Part shown: positions 10,301 to 22,121 of the stretch, piece after piece
Layout of the letters: every line of letters begins with the position of its first letter
How positions within the stretch are numbered: the first letter of the stretch is position 1
Origin: Chromera velia
Lineage: Eukaryota > Sar > Chromeraceae
Assembly (NCBI GenBank): GCA_018398765.1
Contig: JAHBMJ010001060.1
Coordinates: 1 to 36,378, forward strand
DNA length: 36,378 nucleotides
Direction: 5' to 3'
The notes under the pieces: generated by a model
The model's database searches: none
Told to the model about the DNA's origin: nothing
The model's input: the letters and a program-made list of their open reading frames with translations, nothing else
Program-made: the position numbers and the translations under genes

Positions 10301-12763
10301 GCCTAGCTAATCTCTTTCACGAGCTGACGTACCCGAATTTCCAGTTCCTGCGTCCTCCTCACCGCCAGGGTCTCCCTTCTCCCCGCTCTCGCAGTCGTCT
10401 CATCCCCCCCAAAAGTGACACTCCTCGCCCCCCCCCCGTCAGTAGACGACTTCTCATGCAGAGACTGGAGACCAAAAGAGCGTGTCCCCACAAAAGAACC
10501 GAGAACCATCTGGCCCGGAGAGTCCCCGTTGGGCGACCCGGACTCGTCTAAGGAGCTCCTGCTCCTATCTCTCTGTGCCTCTTTCAGTTCTTCGTGCCGT
10601 TCCTGCAGGTCCCTCAACCTTGCCAGTCTCTCATTGGCCAGTCTCTCCATAAACTGGTGGTCCTGCTTCATCTTGTCAATTATCTGCAGGGGGACGGGGA
10701 AGAAGGTTTGAAAAAACAAAATCACAGATATGTAAAACTAAGCAGTTGACAGAAAAAGAAAGCCAGAAAGAAAGAGAATTCGCTTCTTGTTCCCCCTTTT
10801 GCCTTTCTTCTGTCCTTGAATCCCCCCCCTCTCTACAAATATAATCTATCTTCCCTTTTCCCCCGGTGACGACCCAACCCACCGCTTGAAGGTCATGGAC
10901 TTTTTCTTCGGCCTCTTCTTTAGCTCGGACTTCCTGCCTCAGCGTCTCCCTCTCGCTTCTGACTGCGTCGAGTTCTCTTTTCAACGCCGTGTTCTCATCA
11001 ACCAGCTCATCGAGGCGCTCCAGTGTCACGTAGGCGTTCTGGGGAGGGGGCGCCATGATTGACGCACGCCGTCCCATACGTGCTGCTGTGGGCTGCAGGG
11101 AGCAACACAACGTAAACGAGGTGTTCGGCTTTTTCTTCTGCTCTGCCTCCTTTTCTATCCATCCAACTTCCCATCCATCCATTCATCCATCTATCCACCG
11201 ACACGCTGATCCATCAATTCATCCCCTCATCCAGACAGCTAGGTCGGTGAGTCATTTTTTGACTCAATGAATGACAGAACCGCTGCATCAAAAGGTTATC
11301 CAAGAAGACAACGGAACGTCAAGTCCGCAGTGCAGTACTTCAAGCAAAAACTCCCAAATTCGAATTTTGTAAAAGCCCTTGATAGAGGGGTGTGTGATTT
11401 GAACCAACAATGGAAAAAGAAGCGCCGCCGACAAGGCCGGGAAGAAAAAAAACCAAATCCACTCACCGGGAGATGGTGTGAGCTTGCGTTGCTACCCCTC
11501 CGGCTGGGTCCCTGTGCAGACCCCCTGCGGCTTCCGATCATTCCTTCGCTTCCCTCTGGCTGCACGATTCGTCAACCGCACAGGATGGAAGAGGACACAC
11601 AAGAAGAGCATATCAGTTACTCAGAGGAATTGGGGACTGGAACGGGAGCAGAAGTCACAAAGACGCAATTTCGGACAAAACATACAGGGTGAAAAAGGGA
11701 TCAGCAGGCTTGTGCTCTGGATGTAGAAATGCAAAACGGCAAAACTGGTGGAAGAGCGCACTCCAGGAAAAGGTATCAGACGGATCAGACAGCCTGTCTG
11801 ACTGACGCTTTCAATATGTCCCATGATTTTATTGAGTAAGTCTTCCCTTCCCTCGTGTTGCATGATTCCCGTGATCTGCTCCAGAGCCGCTTGAGAGAAC
11901 CGCCGTTGTCTGGCAGTGCCCCCAGCTTCAAAAACCTCCGGACGTTTCGATTCCCTCAACTCCCGTGTCTTTCCCCTGTTCATCCCCACCCCCATCGCCT
12001 TCATTAGCCTCACCCCCTTCTTGAATTTTGCCCGTGCAGATTCGCTTGCTAGACTTGCTGAACTTAGCGCGCTTGTCATCTTGCTCATCTGACTTTGCAT
12101 TGCACTCTGCGTGCCAAATCGACTTGTTTCTGGGATCGTTTCCGGGTGAAAGCTTACAGCGCTCACACTCGCGCTGCCTATCTGGCTCTGCTGGCTTCCT
12201 GAACGTGAGCGATCCATATGAGAGGCTGTGTGCTGCTTCGTCTGTGGACCTCCCACATTGCTTGAAGAGAGCCCCGCTGCAAAAACAGGGGAGGCAGAGG
12301 AAGCCACCGAGCCTCTGCGACTCTCCACGGACTTCTTTCGGTTCACGGGGGTCGTCTGCTTGCTGTCCCTCCCTATGTCCCTTGACATGCGGCGGCTGCT
12401 TGCAAGTCCAGAAACAGCAAGCCCGGCATGACTCCTTCCCTCCTTTACTGGTTGGTGGTAACCACTCACGACTGAAGCACCTCCCAGAGTCACGTGACTC
12501 TTCCCCTCCCTCAGTGGATGATGAGAGCTTGTCCTCAGGGTGAAATTACTCTTCCCTTCTCTCAAAGTTCCAGCTGCAGACACGTCCAAACCCACATGAC
12601 CCTTTGACTTCCGCTTTGGCAGGTTTGGAGAGATTGCTGATGAGTCAACTGAGCGTCGCTGGGAAGACGCCGCGGCCTTGGTGGCAGCTGCACAAGCCGC
12701 CACGTGCGCAGCTCCTGAGGCGTCTGCCCCCTCCTCCGGCCTTTCTGAGTGACGACGGTTCAT
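7359..12763 (-). CDS. Large coiled-coil protein, eight exons, about 1118 residues
   Basis: Exons on the minus strand are 12763-11807, 11559-11467, 11092-10883, 10683-10333, 10051-9986, 9589-9278, 8986-8930 and 8669-7359. Each has an AG acceptor after a pyrimidine tract and a GT donor (GTCAGT, GTGAGT, GTGGGT, GTACGT, GTCAGC, GTACGT, GTAGGG). All seven introns (199-396 nt) are phase 0. ATG 12763 is preceded by an in-frame TGA, and the stop is TAA. Residues 1-319 are basic and rich in Ser, Arg and Ala, with four copies of a short motif at 51-115. From about 350 to 700 the exons give Leu/Glu/Arg-rich coiled coil (e.g. LDELVDENTALKRELDAV), broken by an acidic stretch (DSDDEEEAPEEEE). The last 436 residues are rich in Pro, Ser and Arg. 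I recognise no catalytic domain. A cytoskeletal or scaffold role is only a guess from composition. Confidence 0.85.
9810..9831 (-). other. Possible 22-nt microexon inside intron 5 of the coiled-coil gene
   Basis: On the minus strand a strong acceptor (ctctttcccgcag) and a strong donor (GTGAGT) bracket 22 bases. Included alone it would shift the frame. A second acceptor four bases into the next exon (gaaag before 9585) would restore it. The main model skips it. Confidence 0.35.
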
Positions 12764-14170
12764 GGAGAGTTGACAGAGGAACGATCAGAGGACCCTTCCC
12801 TGCCTCTCTCTCGAAGGCGTGCGAGGTATGAATGTCAGATCGAAGTCTGATACATGGATGGTCTATGTATATAAGATAGGCTTTGATTCATTAATCGAGC
12901 GAAAAGACTGTACTGACTTGACTTGAGTGGCACCACACTGTCTATAGAGCGGGAGAGGAATCAGGAAGCCATTGTAAGGGACAGGGTAGAAAGGGAAGCC
13001 CCTCGATCTTTGGATCAGATCTATATAATCTGCATACATGCGCGTGCATGTGTGAAAATCTTTTTTGCAATACAGACACGAGACACACCATGGCAAGGTG
13101 AACTTCGGTGAGTGCCTTGGGCAATAAATGGGCTCTTCAGTGAAGAGACATGTGTCTGTAGTCGATCGACTCTGTATACCGCAATTCAAAGGGGATGTTC
13201 TTCCTTCAACAAACTCAGCTGGGGCCCTCAACTCGGGCGAGTCGAGCTGCCCTCCGTGTCATGCAGACTGTGTCAGAAAAACGTAAATCGTGCACACCGA
13301 TACAGCGGCCAGGTTGAAAAAATGAAGCTCGGGTGGGGCGGCGGGGCCTGAATTTAAAAACTGACATCGATCAGCGATCGACGGAAGCATTAATTAATTG
13401 TAATGTCCCTATGGGACATGCCGTGGCCCCCAGGGGTGAGATAGGGTGAGAGCACTGAGAGGTGCGTCCATGATCGTGGTACATGCATGCAACAGGTTCC
13501 CCTTCACATATTAATATATGGTGCATAACAAAACCCTCAATCACGGTTGTTGGCTGCGCAAAGGCGTAACCGCAGTATCTGTAAATGCCGTAAAGGGCCG
13601 GAGACGGCTGGACGGGCTTCAAGACGATTGAGAAGAATAAATAAGAAGAGCTCTGTTATTGGATACGTTTGCTAATAAGAAAATTAATGATGTACAAGGA
13701 CTTCGCTAACACATGGTATGAACGTGAATAAACGTGAAAGAGAAAATGATATTGTAACCACAGCAATACATTACTGATAAATTTTTAACAACTTATTTTT
13801 GCTTATTAAAAAAAAAATCACAGTGCTCCCCACTTAAATCTACTTACATTTTTATTTTTTATTCACGGAGTCAATATATAGGTCTTTTGCATACAGACAT
13901 ACATGCTGTAATATTTCTTTCATTTACTTTCATTTATATTTTGGCCATTCTAGTAGTAGCATAGTAGCATATGTAGTAGCCAAACATTATATACGCCTTC
14001 TATTATTAACTTGCTCTTTTAAATTATCTAGCTGTAACTAAGACTGTGAGCTAGTCTATAAAATGTTTGAACACAACGTTATACAAGTCCTAAACTATAC
14101 GCTTGCTACGCTTGCTGTATTAGTTGCTGTAGTTGATTGTGCTCGTTTGCTCACTCACCAACATACTTAG
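12764..14170. other. No supportable gene; AT-rich from about 13640
   Basis: The upstream side of the coiled-coil gene shows no further exon. At 13640-14150 the sequence is AT-rich with homopolymer A and T runs. A short palindrome, tgtccctatgggaca, lies near 13404-13418. Confidence 0.5.
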
Positions 14171-14192
14171 TCACTGACTCACTAAATCATTT

Positions 14193-15725
14193 TTGCTTTC
14201 CTCATTAATTCACTCACTCACTGTCTCACTTGCTCACTCACTTACTCCCTCATTTTCCCTATCTCTCTTCGATCACTCACCCACATGCCCAAAGTTAACG
14301 TTTTCCATTAACATTCTCACATCCATACGCCTGAACGGCTTTTGTTCACACACTCACTCTCTCTGTCTCTCTTTGTTTATTTCTATTTACCCACAGGCCC
14401 TAGCAGCTTGAAGTTCTGTTTATATACTGAGTCTCATTCCCTCTTAGTGACAGGCTGTCTCTATTCATTCAGGCACCCACACGCCCATGCAAATATCTTC
14501 TGCTGACATGCTTATGCGAGTCCTTGTCCCTCTTCATTCATCCACATGCCTAACCGGCTCTTGTTCACCTAGCCTGTTCACACCGGTTCACACACTCGTT
14601 TTCCTTGTCTGTGTTGATGCACCCACACCATCGTGACGTCCCAAACGGCTTCTGTTTACACACTCACTGTCCATGTCTCTCTTCATTATTCTTCATTGAT
14701 TCACTGCATAAGGCCTAAGCGGCTTCTGTTCACATACTTGCTCTCCTTGTATCTCCTTGTCTCTCTTCATTCACCCACCCACCCAAACGGCTTCTGTTCA
14801 CACACTCACTCTCCCTGTCTCTCTTAATTCATCAGCAGGCCCAAGCGGCTTCAGAAGAATCTGTTCACGTACTTGATATCTCTTCATTCATCTACAGGCC
14901 TAGCCATAGGCCCAAGCGGCTTTTGTTCAATGACATACAATTGATCCCTCTTCATTTATCCACGGGCCCAAACGGCTCCTGTTCCTAGCTTCTGTTTACA
15001 CACTCGTTCTCCTTGTCTCTTTTTCTTCACCTGCATGCCTAACCGGCTTCTGTTCACACACTCGCTCTCCTTGTATCTCCTTGTCTCCCTTCATTTACCC
15101 ACACGCCTAACCGGCTTCTGTTTATATACTCGCTCTCCTTATATCTCTTTGTCTCCCTTCATTCACCCACACGCCCAAGTGGCTTCTGTTCACACACTCG
15201 CTCTCCTTGTATCTCCTTGTCTTCCTTCATTCACCCACACACCCAAACGGCTTCTGTTCACACACTCGTTCTCCCTGTCTCTCTTCACTCATCCATAGGC
15301 CTAAGCGGCTTCTGTATATTTCTATTTACACACTTGATCTCTCTTCATTCATCCACAGGCCTAAGCAGCGGCCCAAACGACTTTTCTTCAATGAGATACA
15401 ATTAATCTCTCTTTATTCATCCATGGGCCCAAGCAGCTTCTGTTCACACACTCGTTCTCCTTGTCTCACCCGTACGCCCAAACGGCTTCTGTTCACAAAC
15501 TTATACATACTCATAAACACGCTCACTCTCTCCGTTTCTCTTCATTCATCCACCTGCAGGCCTAAGCGGATTCTGTTACTGCACATACTTCCTTTCCATG
15601 CCCCTCTTTCTCCATGCACCCGCACGCCCAAACATTCACCCACACGCCCAAACGGCTTCTGTTCACACACTTGCTTACCTAGCTTTATCCACAGGCCCAA
15701 ACGGCTTCTGTTCACATCTCTCCCT
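14193..15725. repeat. Degenerate minisatellite, unit about 55-75 bp, about 19 copies
   Basis: A core close to aacggcttctgttcacacac recurs about 19 times between about 14330 and 15715. It is followed each time by a CT-rich segment (ctcgctctccttgtctctct) and a cattcatccacagg or cattcacccacacg link. Units vary in length and sequence. The 179-residue open frame at 15207-15746 is a translation of the repeat (NGFCSHTRS-like phrases). I do not call it a gene. Confidence 0.85.
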
Positions 15726-16707
15726 CTTGAACTTACCAAGCGCTGAACGCATATGTGGTGAGCCTCTCCACAACATTTCAAAGCGAATACTATAGCATCC
15801 ATAGCGACACACACTATATATAGACAGTTATTTGCATCCCAAATCCTCAAGTGGAGGTAGAAGGAAGTCGAGAAACTAGGTGCTGAAGAACGACAAGAGG
15901 GGCTAAGTAGAGAGAAAGAAGACGGGCAAAAAGAGGTTCCTGTAGATTAAATTAACCGTTTTTCCTCTTTGTCAAGCGTACTCAGTCGTGGTACGGCTTA
16001 CTCCTGACTCTGTAAGGCGGCATGTCTTAACTTACCACTGAGCTTGGTGGCATAGTCAAACAACGGAGCAATTCAGCACTTAGACGGTATGCTTTATTGC
16101 CTTCCTTGAAAACTACACAGATGATCGAATCTATGTACAATTCCCCTCCATGTGTGTTTTTGCATGTGTACCAATACATCAAGGTTCGATAAAAGGTGCA
16201 TGTTCGCCATGCACGCGCTGTACAGTTGCATGCCGGAAAGCGCGGATCCCGAAAGGCAAATGTGACCCGATTTATTGGTAATTCGACTTTTTTTTTTCCA
16301 TAGGTGCGGCTAAGGGCCTTAACAGATACCATGGCCGGGGGCCACGGCATTCAGGCCGCGGCAAACAGCGGCATAACGTACAGCGGCAACATAGCGGCAA
16401 CCCACACAGACTATATAGCTGTCGTCTGACATTGAAGTTAGAGCCTCCTTACAATTCCCTGCAGAGATGGCGGTCCGTTGTTTGATCGTAGTAATGCGAG
16501 GCGTGACCCTCTCTTCCCCAGCTAATGCTAGGTATCTTTCGACTGGTTGAATGAACCAAGCTATAGCGTTGCCGAGAAGGCGTTGTTTCATTTTCGGTGC
16601 CGCCAAAGCGAAGGAAGAACACGGGTTCGCTCGCTGATGAGCATCGCACAAGTGTGCACAGTTTTTCTTTTCTATAGGAAGTCCATTTCTCGCCCGTCAA
16701 TTCATTG
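15726..16707. other. Intergenic stretch upstream of the glycosyltransferase-like gene
   Basis: No exon is supported. A few cagcggca units recur at about 16365-16400. The promoter of the downstream gene should lie here, but I see no clear TATA element. Confidence 0.4.
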
Positions 16708-19230
16708 ATGGACGGTCACATCGTTTTTCGCCTCTGTGGTCTGCTCCTGTGCACGACGTCCGTTTTCTTCAGCTTCGTCTCGGGAGTGAATAGAGGTGCA
16801 CTGCTCGCTCCGTACGATGCTTTGATCGCGGAGTCGCAGGATGCCTTGCTCTCACATCCAGAACCGCAGAAAGCTTTCTTTCCTGCTCTTCACTATGAGG
16901 GGGCGTGCTCATCCATGGGCACCTGTCGAATGGGTGTGATCGTTTCGGGGCAGCTGAGTCGACTGGAGACGGCAACCATCGACTCGTTGACCGACAACAT
17001 TCTGCTCCCTTTGTTGAAGAAGGGAATGTCGGTGGATATCTTTGCAGTGCTTGTTGACAGCCACAACGCAACGAACGAAAACACACCCGCAAAGAATATC
17101 ACTGAAGAGGTAGAGGCCGCGCTGAAAAAACACGCGGAAGAAAGTTGCACTCGTATCTCGCAAGAGTCGGGAAGCGACGGTGGCAACTGCTCCGTCCCTG
17201 TGTGGGAAGTACTTCCCGATATTCAGCGGGACGAGGTGGCCCGTGAGGTGTGGGGAGAGGACCTGGTGGTGTCTGAGAATTATGTCGTGTCCAAGATACC
17301 TAATCTGGGTAACAGGCTGCAGTGGTTGTGGGGGATGTGGAAGGGATACAGGAAACTGATCGACTTCGAGAGTGAGGCGGGTGTGAATTACACACACGCT
17401 ATGCGGAGTCGGTCTGACAATTTGTATTTAAACCAGATCCCAGGGGAGACGGCAGAGAGGATACTCCGGTTAGGGAACGCTCCTCCCGACTCTGATGAAG
17501 AGAAAGAGGAGGGTGCGAGTGGAATAGACACCCCCTCCCCCCCCCCTGTAGAGGACATCATCGTCCCTGGTTGTCACGACAGAGCAGGATTCACCGATAA
17601 GGTCTGTGCCTGGAGGCGGGACGGAAGCTGGTAGGAATTCTTTCTGTTTGGAGAAAGGACGGCAGGCAATGGGAGGTGGGAAGGAGGGAGACAAAGGGGG
17701 TCGGATTCATGCGGGAGGGATGGATGGAGGGGGCAGGTTCAAAAAAAAGAGGAGGGGGTCTTGGGATCGAAATAAAAAAGAAGAGAAGAAGAAGAAGAGC
17801 AAAGAAGAAAGGAGCAATTTGAAGAGAGATCATTCATCAGAGAGAAAAGTCTGACGTCTCACACTAAAAGAGGGGACATCCCTTCTGTCAACTTTCCTTT
17901 TTGCGTGCCTTGACGCCCCCCCCACAATCCATTGAAAAAGGAAAGAAAAGATGTTCCATAACGTCGCGTCAAGACTGCCTGGCTGCGACCTCATCTTTGC
18001 GTCTCATGTGTGAATGCAAGATTGGTCCCTTGTGAAATATCCGAGGATTCGCATACTCACGCACACACCTTAAAAATTTGCCTGTCTCCGACTCCCTGCT
18101 GAAGGCTACTGGCGGCTGACTTGCTTCCATATATAACTTCGTGCGTGCGTGCTTTTTCGCACTGCAGGTGGCGTTCCTCTCTCGTCCCTTCTGGTTCTAC
18201 TACTTCAGCCTCTTGGACTCTTTCCGAGAACGTTTCCTCAAAGGGGGGTGGTTCAACGTTGAACGGGCACTCTTCGAGTCTGTTGTGGCGGTGAGTGCAT
18301 CCTTTCTTCTCTTTTTCAGGGTCTTTGAGTGAGCTTTCCTCTTTCTATTCCTGTGTGCCTCTCTGCAAACCCGCCTGCCTTTGCATTCTTCCGAGCTTGC
18401 CCCCAGCCCAAGCACGAAAGAAGCCGGCCCCGTTACGCGCTCTCTCCGTCTATACGTGTGTTTGTGTCGCGATGCGCAGCTGTTCAGCAAAGCAGCTTCA
18501 CTATTGAAGAGGAGGAGGTCTTTTTAGCCCAGTTTACGTTTCCGTAAGAAATAATGATAAAAAGCATATGCACTGGCGCAGTGAAACAAGATCAGACAAA
18601 TTCCTGTGGAGCTAGCTGTGTGGGTACCCGATTTTGCTCGCAGGGCGGGAAGGTGGTCCTGTCCCCTCCCCGCATCCCGGTGATTGGCCGAATCGACAGG
18701 GCCGACCTCCAGTTCTGGCACGTGAGGGGCGAGATGGGGGGGGACTGCATTCGGCCTATGCCTCCAGGCTGGGGCACTGACAGAATCTGCATCGTCACAC
18801 CGGTTAGGGGGGGGAGGGCGGGAAGAGAGGAAGTGGGGAGGGGGTAGGCATTTGGTCAGGGCATGGGACGTCTCTAGCGTGTCCCCCCCGCGAGGGTCTG
18901 GCTGCCTGCTTTTGTTCCTTTCGGGGTCCACTCTTCTGACGGTTCATTCCAGCTTTCCTTCCTCATTTTGTCCATCTTTCTCAACCTTCTATCTACCCTT
19001 CCTGCCGCTTCCTCCTGGATGCCCTTCCCGTTGTGTCTTTGACTCACCACGCACTTGTCTGTCTTTGGTCTTGTCTGACTGTGCGCAGGAGGTGAAAGCA
19101 AAGGCCGAGGCGAAGGCGTGTGAGAACCCACAAGGATTCTACCACTCACCCGCACAGGCAGACAAGTACTGGGAGCAGCTCCCTGAGTCAGTCAGGCTCT
19201 TTCTTTCCTTCTTTTTTTTTTAAATTTATT

Positions 19231-19267
<37 letters not shown>

Positions 19268-20073
19268 CTCTCTTCTGCCTTCCCTCCCCTCCTCTCTCAG
19301 CAGTATGGGGGAAGCAGGGGCGCAGAGGGCAGGTGAGATGGTCGGAAGAAAGGGGACAAGGTCCGAGAGAAAAAAAGACAGAGCTTCAGGCGTGTCCATG
19401 AGAGAGGATGAAGAGAGACTGAAATAGGCAACGGAAAAGATGTTGCATGAAGGAACAAACCGGACACAAAATCACATAGCTGTTCAAAAACAGGGAAAAG
19501 CCATGATTGAGCGTTTGAGTAGACATGTGTCTGTCTGGATGAGCGAGAGGGAGGCTGACTGACAAAGGAGGAATCGCCTCTCCTCTCTCGCCCTCCCTCA
19601 AGCATGCGCTAGCTAGTCCGTGTGCCTGCCTCCTTTTCCTTTTTCTCTCTTGCAGACCACACGCAGGCGGTGCCAGGCGTCTGTGTTTTCTTTCAACTTT
19701 CGCGATCCTGTTCCGTCTCCCTCCCTCCCTTCATCCTGATGCCTGTCGAAGAGAATTAAAGATTTGTTGTCCTTTTTGCATTTCTTCTGTCTGCAGTCTG
19801 CCTCCCTCCCTCCCTCCCTTCTTCCTTGTGCTTGTCTCTGTGTGCTCCCTCCAAGCCTCTGTGTGTCCTCTGTGTGTGTGTGTCTGCTTTCTTTGCAGAG
19901 AGTGGGTGCTTGTTGGTGGAGTCGCGGGCACGATACTTCCCCGCAACATGACGGACGGCGCCTCCACCCCCGCCCCCCTCGGGGTCGATTGGAAGGCATA
20001 CGACCAGCTGGCAAGGGAGCAGGCGGAGGAGGCGATGAAGTTGAAAGTCAACCAACAGACAGCAGCAGCATGA
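16708..20073 (+). CDS. Secreted/Golgi glycosyltransferase-like protein, six exons, about 510 residues
   Basis: Exons are 16708-17601, 18168-18290, 18488-18543, 18616-18802, 19089-19186 and 19899-20073. Donors are GTCTGT, GTGAGT, GTAAGA, GTTAGG and GTCAGT, each acceptor ends in AG, and the phases (0, 0, 2, 0, 2) match throughout. The ATG at 16708 follows an in-frame TTG. A hydrophobic stretch at residues 6-25 looks like a signal peptide or signal anchor. Four N-glycosylation sequons (N120, N130, N160, N227) and several cysteines fit a lumenal protein. MGVIVSGQLSRLE (75-87) resembles the first strand and loop of a nucleotide-sugar transferase. NRLQWLWGMWKGYRKLI followed by HAMRSRSDNLYL (about 202-241) resembles the R-x-R-x-D stretch of WavE-type and related eukaryotic glycosyltransferase-like proteins. 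The exon 1-2 join, GFTDKVAF, resembles the aspartate-containing strand that often follows. Function is inferred by eye; the substrate is unknown. Confidence 0.75.
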
Positions 20074-20080
20074 ATTAATG

Positions 20081-20086
20081 AATAAA
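20081..20086 (+). promoter_or_regulatory. Polyadenylation signal AATAAA
   Basis: AATAAA lies 8 bases after the TGA of the preceding gene and just before a short (AAAG)n run. That is very close for a cleavage signal. A further AATAAA near 20988 is an alternative. Confidence 0.35.
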
Positions 20087-21390
20087 AGAAAGAAAGAAAG
20101 AATGAGTGTTGTGAAGGAAGTTGACAGAGGGGCGTTCATACTGCCGGATGCCGAAGGTTGCTGAGGCAGGAGCTCCCCCCTTTCCTGTGAGATCAGTCAG
20201 CGCTTCGCTGGGTGTCTGTACAGAAAGCATCCCGAGCAGTCAACCGATTGAATCAAACAACGCCCCTACCGACGTCTTCATGGAAGGCGTCTGGAGGGAG
20301 CTCTTTCTTCTTCTGCTGTGTTAAGCAGCGTCGGACTGGGCGAACTCGGAAGAGAGTCCATATGCATGCGTGTGCGTTTGTTTGTTCGTTCGTTTGCAGA
20401 GCTTTTAGACTCAACAAAAGGGGGGGGGGCGTCGTTGTTCTTGCCAGCTCACAACCGAGTCTTGCTGTAGCGCCTTGTCCCTTGGAGGTGTGTTGATTCA
20501 TCTCTGAGGGGAGGGTCGGGTTGGAGGAAGGAGAGGGATGAAGGGAGGGAGGGAGGAGGGGGCCGGGGGGGGGGCATTTCCCTCCAGAGTCGTTGAGTGA
20601 TTGGACAGAAAAGGGGAACGAGAAATTCAGTCACCGCTACAATTAATGCGCTCCGTCTTCTTATTTACAGCTTTGCTTGCCGTGCAGCACATTTCGGTCT
20701 CCGGTGTGACCTGCGTTTCGGCTTCGTTCTTTTTTCTTCTTCTCTATTTAAGAATCCATCAGCCAATTAATCATCTTGAGGGCTCGCCTGCACAATGCAT
20801 TGTAAGGGGCGGGAGCTTCTTCGGTCAAGAGTTTGGGGTGCATGGGTGGCGCGCCGTCGTCGGCGTCGACTTTGTCTCTTTCCCTTCCGTTTTCACGATA
20901 ATTTGTTGATCTGTTTGTGTTAAGACGAAAGAGACGCTCCAAGGGAGTATCGCTGTGGTGGATGTCGTTGCAATATTTGCAGAGGGAAATAAAGAATTAT
21001 TGAGAATTCAATATTAAAAGAACACGATTGTTTTCATCTATCTACCAGCCCCATACAAGCAGATCGAGGCGAAGAGACTTGAACAGACCTTGAGGCATGA
21101 GACGTCTGGCAGGGCGTTCTCTCTTTTCTTCTCTCTCTCTCTCTCTCTCTCTGATTGACTCGGACTGTCTGTACTTCGACTTTCGCGATCAGAAGCAGCA
21201 GGGGAAATGGAAGGAATAGAAGAGCGCGAATGAACGAGAAAGACAGACACCGTCAGGTTGAGAAATGGATGAAGAAATAGAAATGACTCGTCTTGCCGTT
21301 GTTCACGTGCCATCCAGACTAGACAGGGAACCTCAGCCCGTTTGATGATCGATTCTGTCCATATTTCATATAAAGCGAGGTAGAGGTATA
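20087..21390. other. No supportable gene
   Basis: The stretch holds short simple repeats, (AAAG)n at 20087-20101 and (CT)n at about 21137-21152, and G runs near 20420 and 20565. Open frames are short and lack splice support. Confidence 0.5.
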
Positions 21391-22121
21391 TACTAACTAA
21401 CTAACTAACTAACTAACTACAAAAAATCAGTACGTAACTATACACAGAGAGAATTGAAAATCTATACTTTTAAATCTAGTAAGTATGATGATGATGGTGG
21501 TTGAGGGTTAAATCCTAGATTTAGCGACGCCAAATCCCAAGCCACTAGCAAGGCTTTGAGGACAACCCAGAGCACACATTCATAGGGGGGGGGGGATGAG
21601 GAAGCCTGCATGCCAATCGGATCGATTCGCCTCAACTTGCCTGATCAGCATAATGAAGCTTCTTGAGATACTCGGCTGGCGCTTTAGAACCGCTTCTAGG
21701 CAGGAATGTGCACAACAGCAATACCATTTCTGGCATTTCCTTTATTTTCTTTTTATTATCTAAAGTGCTTCTCCCTGTTGTACCCGCAACGCATTGTGCG
21801 ATATGTATTTTTATGTCGATGGGCGCTCTCCGTTTTGCAATTTCGTACAGTTCTTTTAGCCTGCATACGTCGTTCCTTTTTTGAGTCTTTGCATTCCGTC
21901 AGGACATGAACATCATCTTTGATCACATGCGAGGGGGACAAACATTTATTGCACAGCCGTTCTGGTTGGCTTCTATCTATATCTCTCCCTGTAAAAGCCC
22001 TGAAAAGCGTACGCAAGTCTGTAAAGGACTGCAACAGACTCTTTGGCAGAGGTTCAACACTGCATTCTATCATTTCACTTCTCAAACGCCATTTCCTTTG
22101 ACTCAGAAGGTGCATGGCCAA
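21391..22121 (-). mobile_element. 3' end of a LINE (non-LTR retrotransposon), truncated
   Basis: The minus-strand frame at 22121-21756 ends like many LINE reverse-transcriptase proteins. A helix with LRTLFRAFTGRDID is followed by RLCNKC, then about 11 residues later DDVHVLTEC and KKERR, a C-x2-C...H-x4-C zinc-binding layout. Beyond the stop comes a non-coding 3' region of about 340 bases. It ends in a (GTTA)n tail of about seven units at 21419-21391, as expected for LINE groups that finish in simple repeats rather than poly(A). No reverse-transcriptase catalytic motif is visible upstream, so the copy is 5'-truncated, the usual fate of LINE insertions. The 5' boundary could lie further right, in the AT-rich stretch. 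Confidence 0.7.

Noticed and set aside
15207..15746. A 179-codon protein from the minisatellite
   Set aside because: The frame is a direct translation of the repeat and lacks splice or start context, so it is kept only as a note in the repeat entry.
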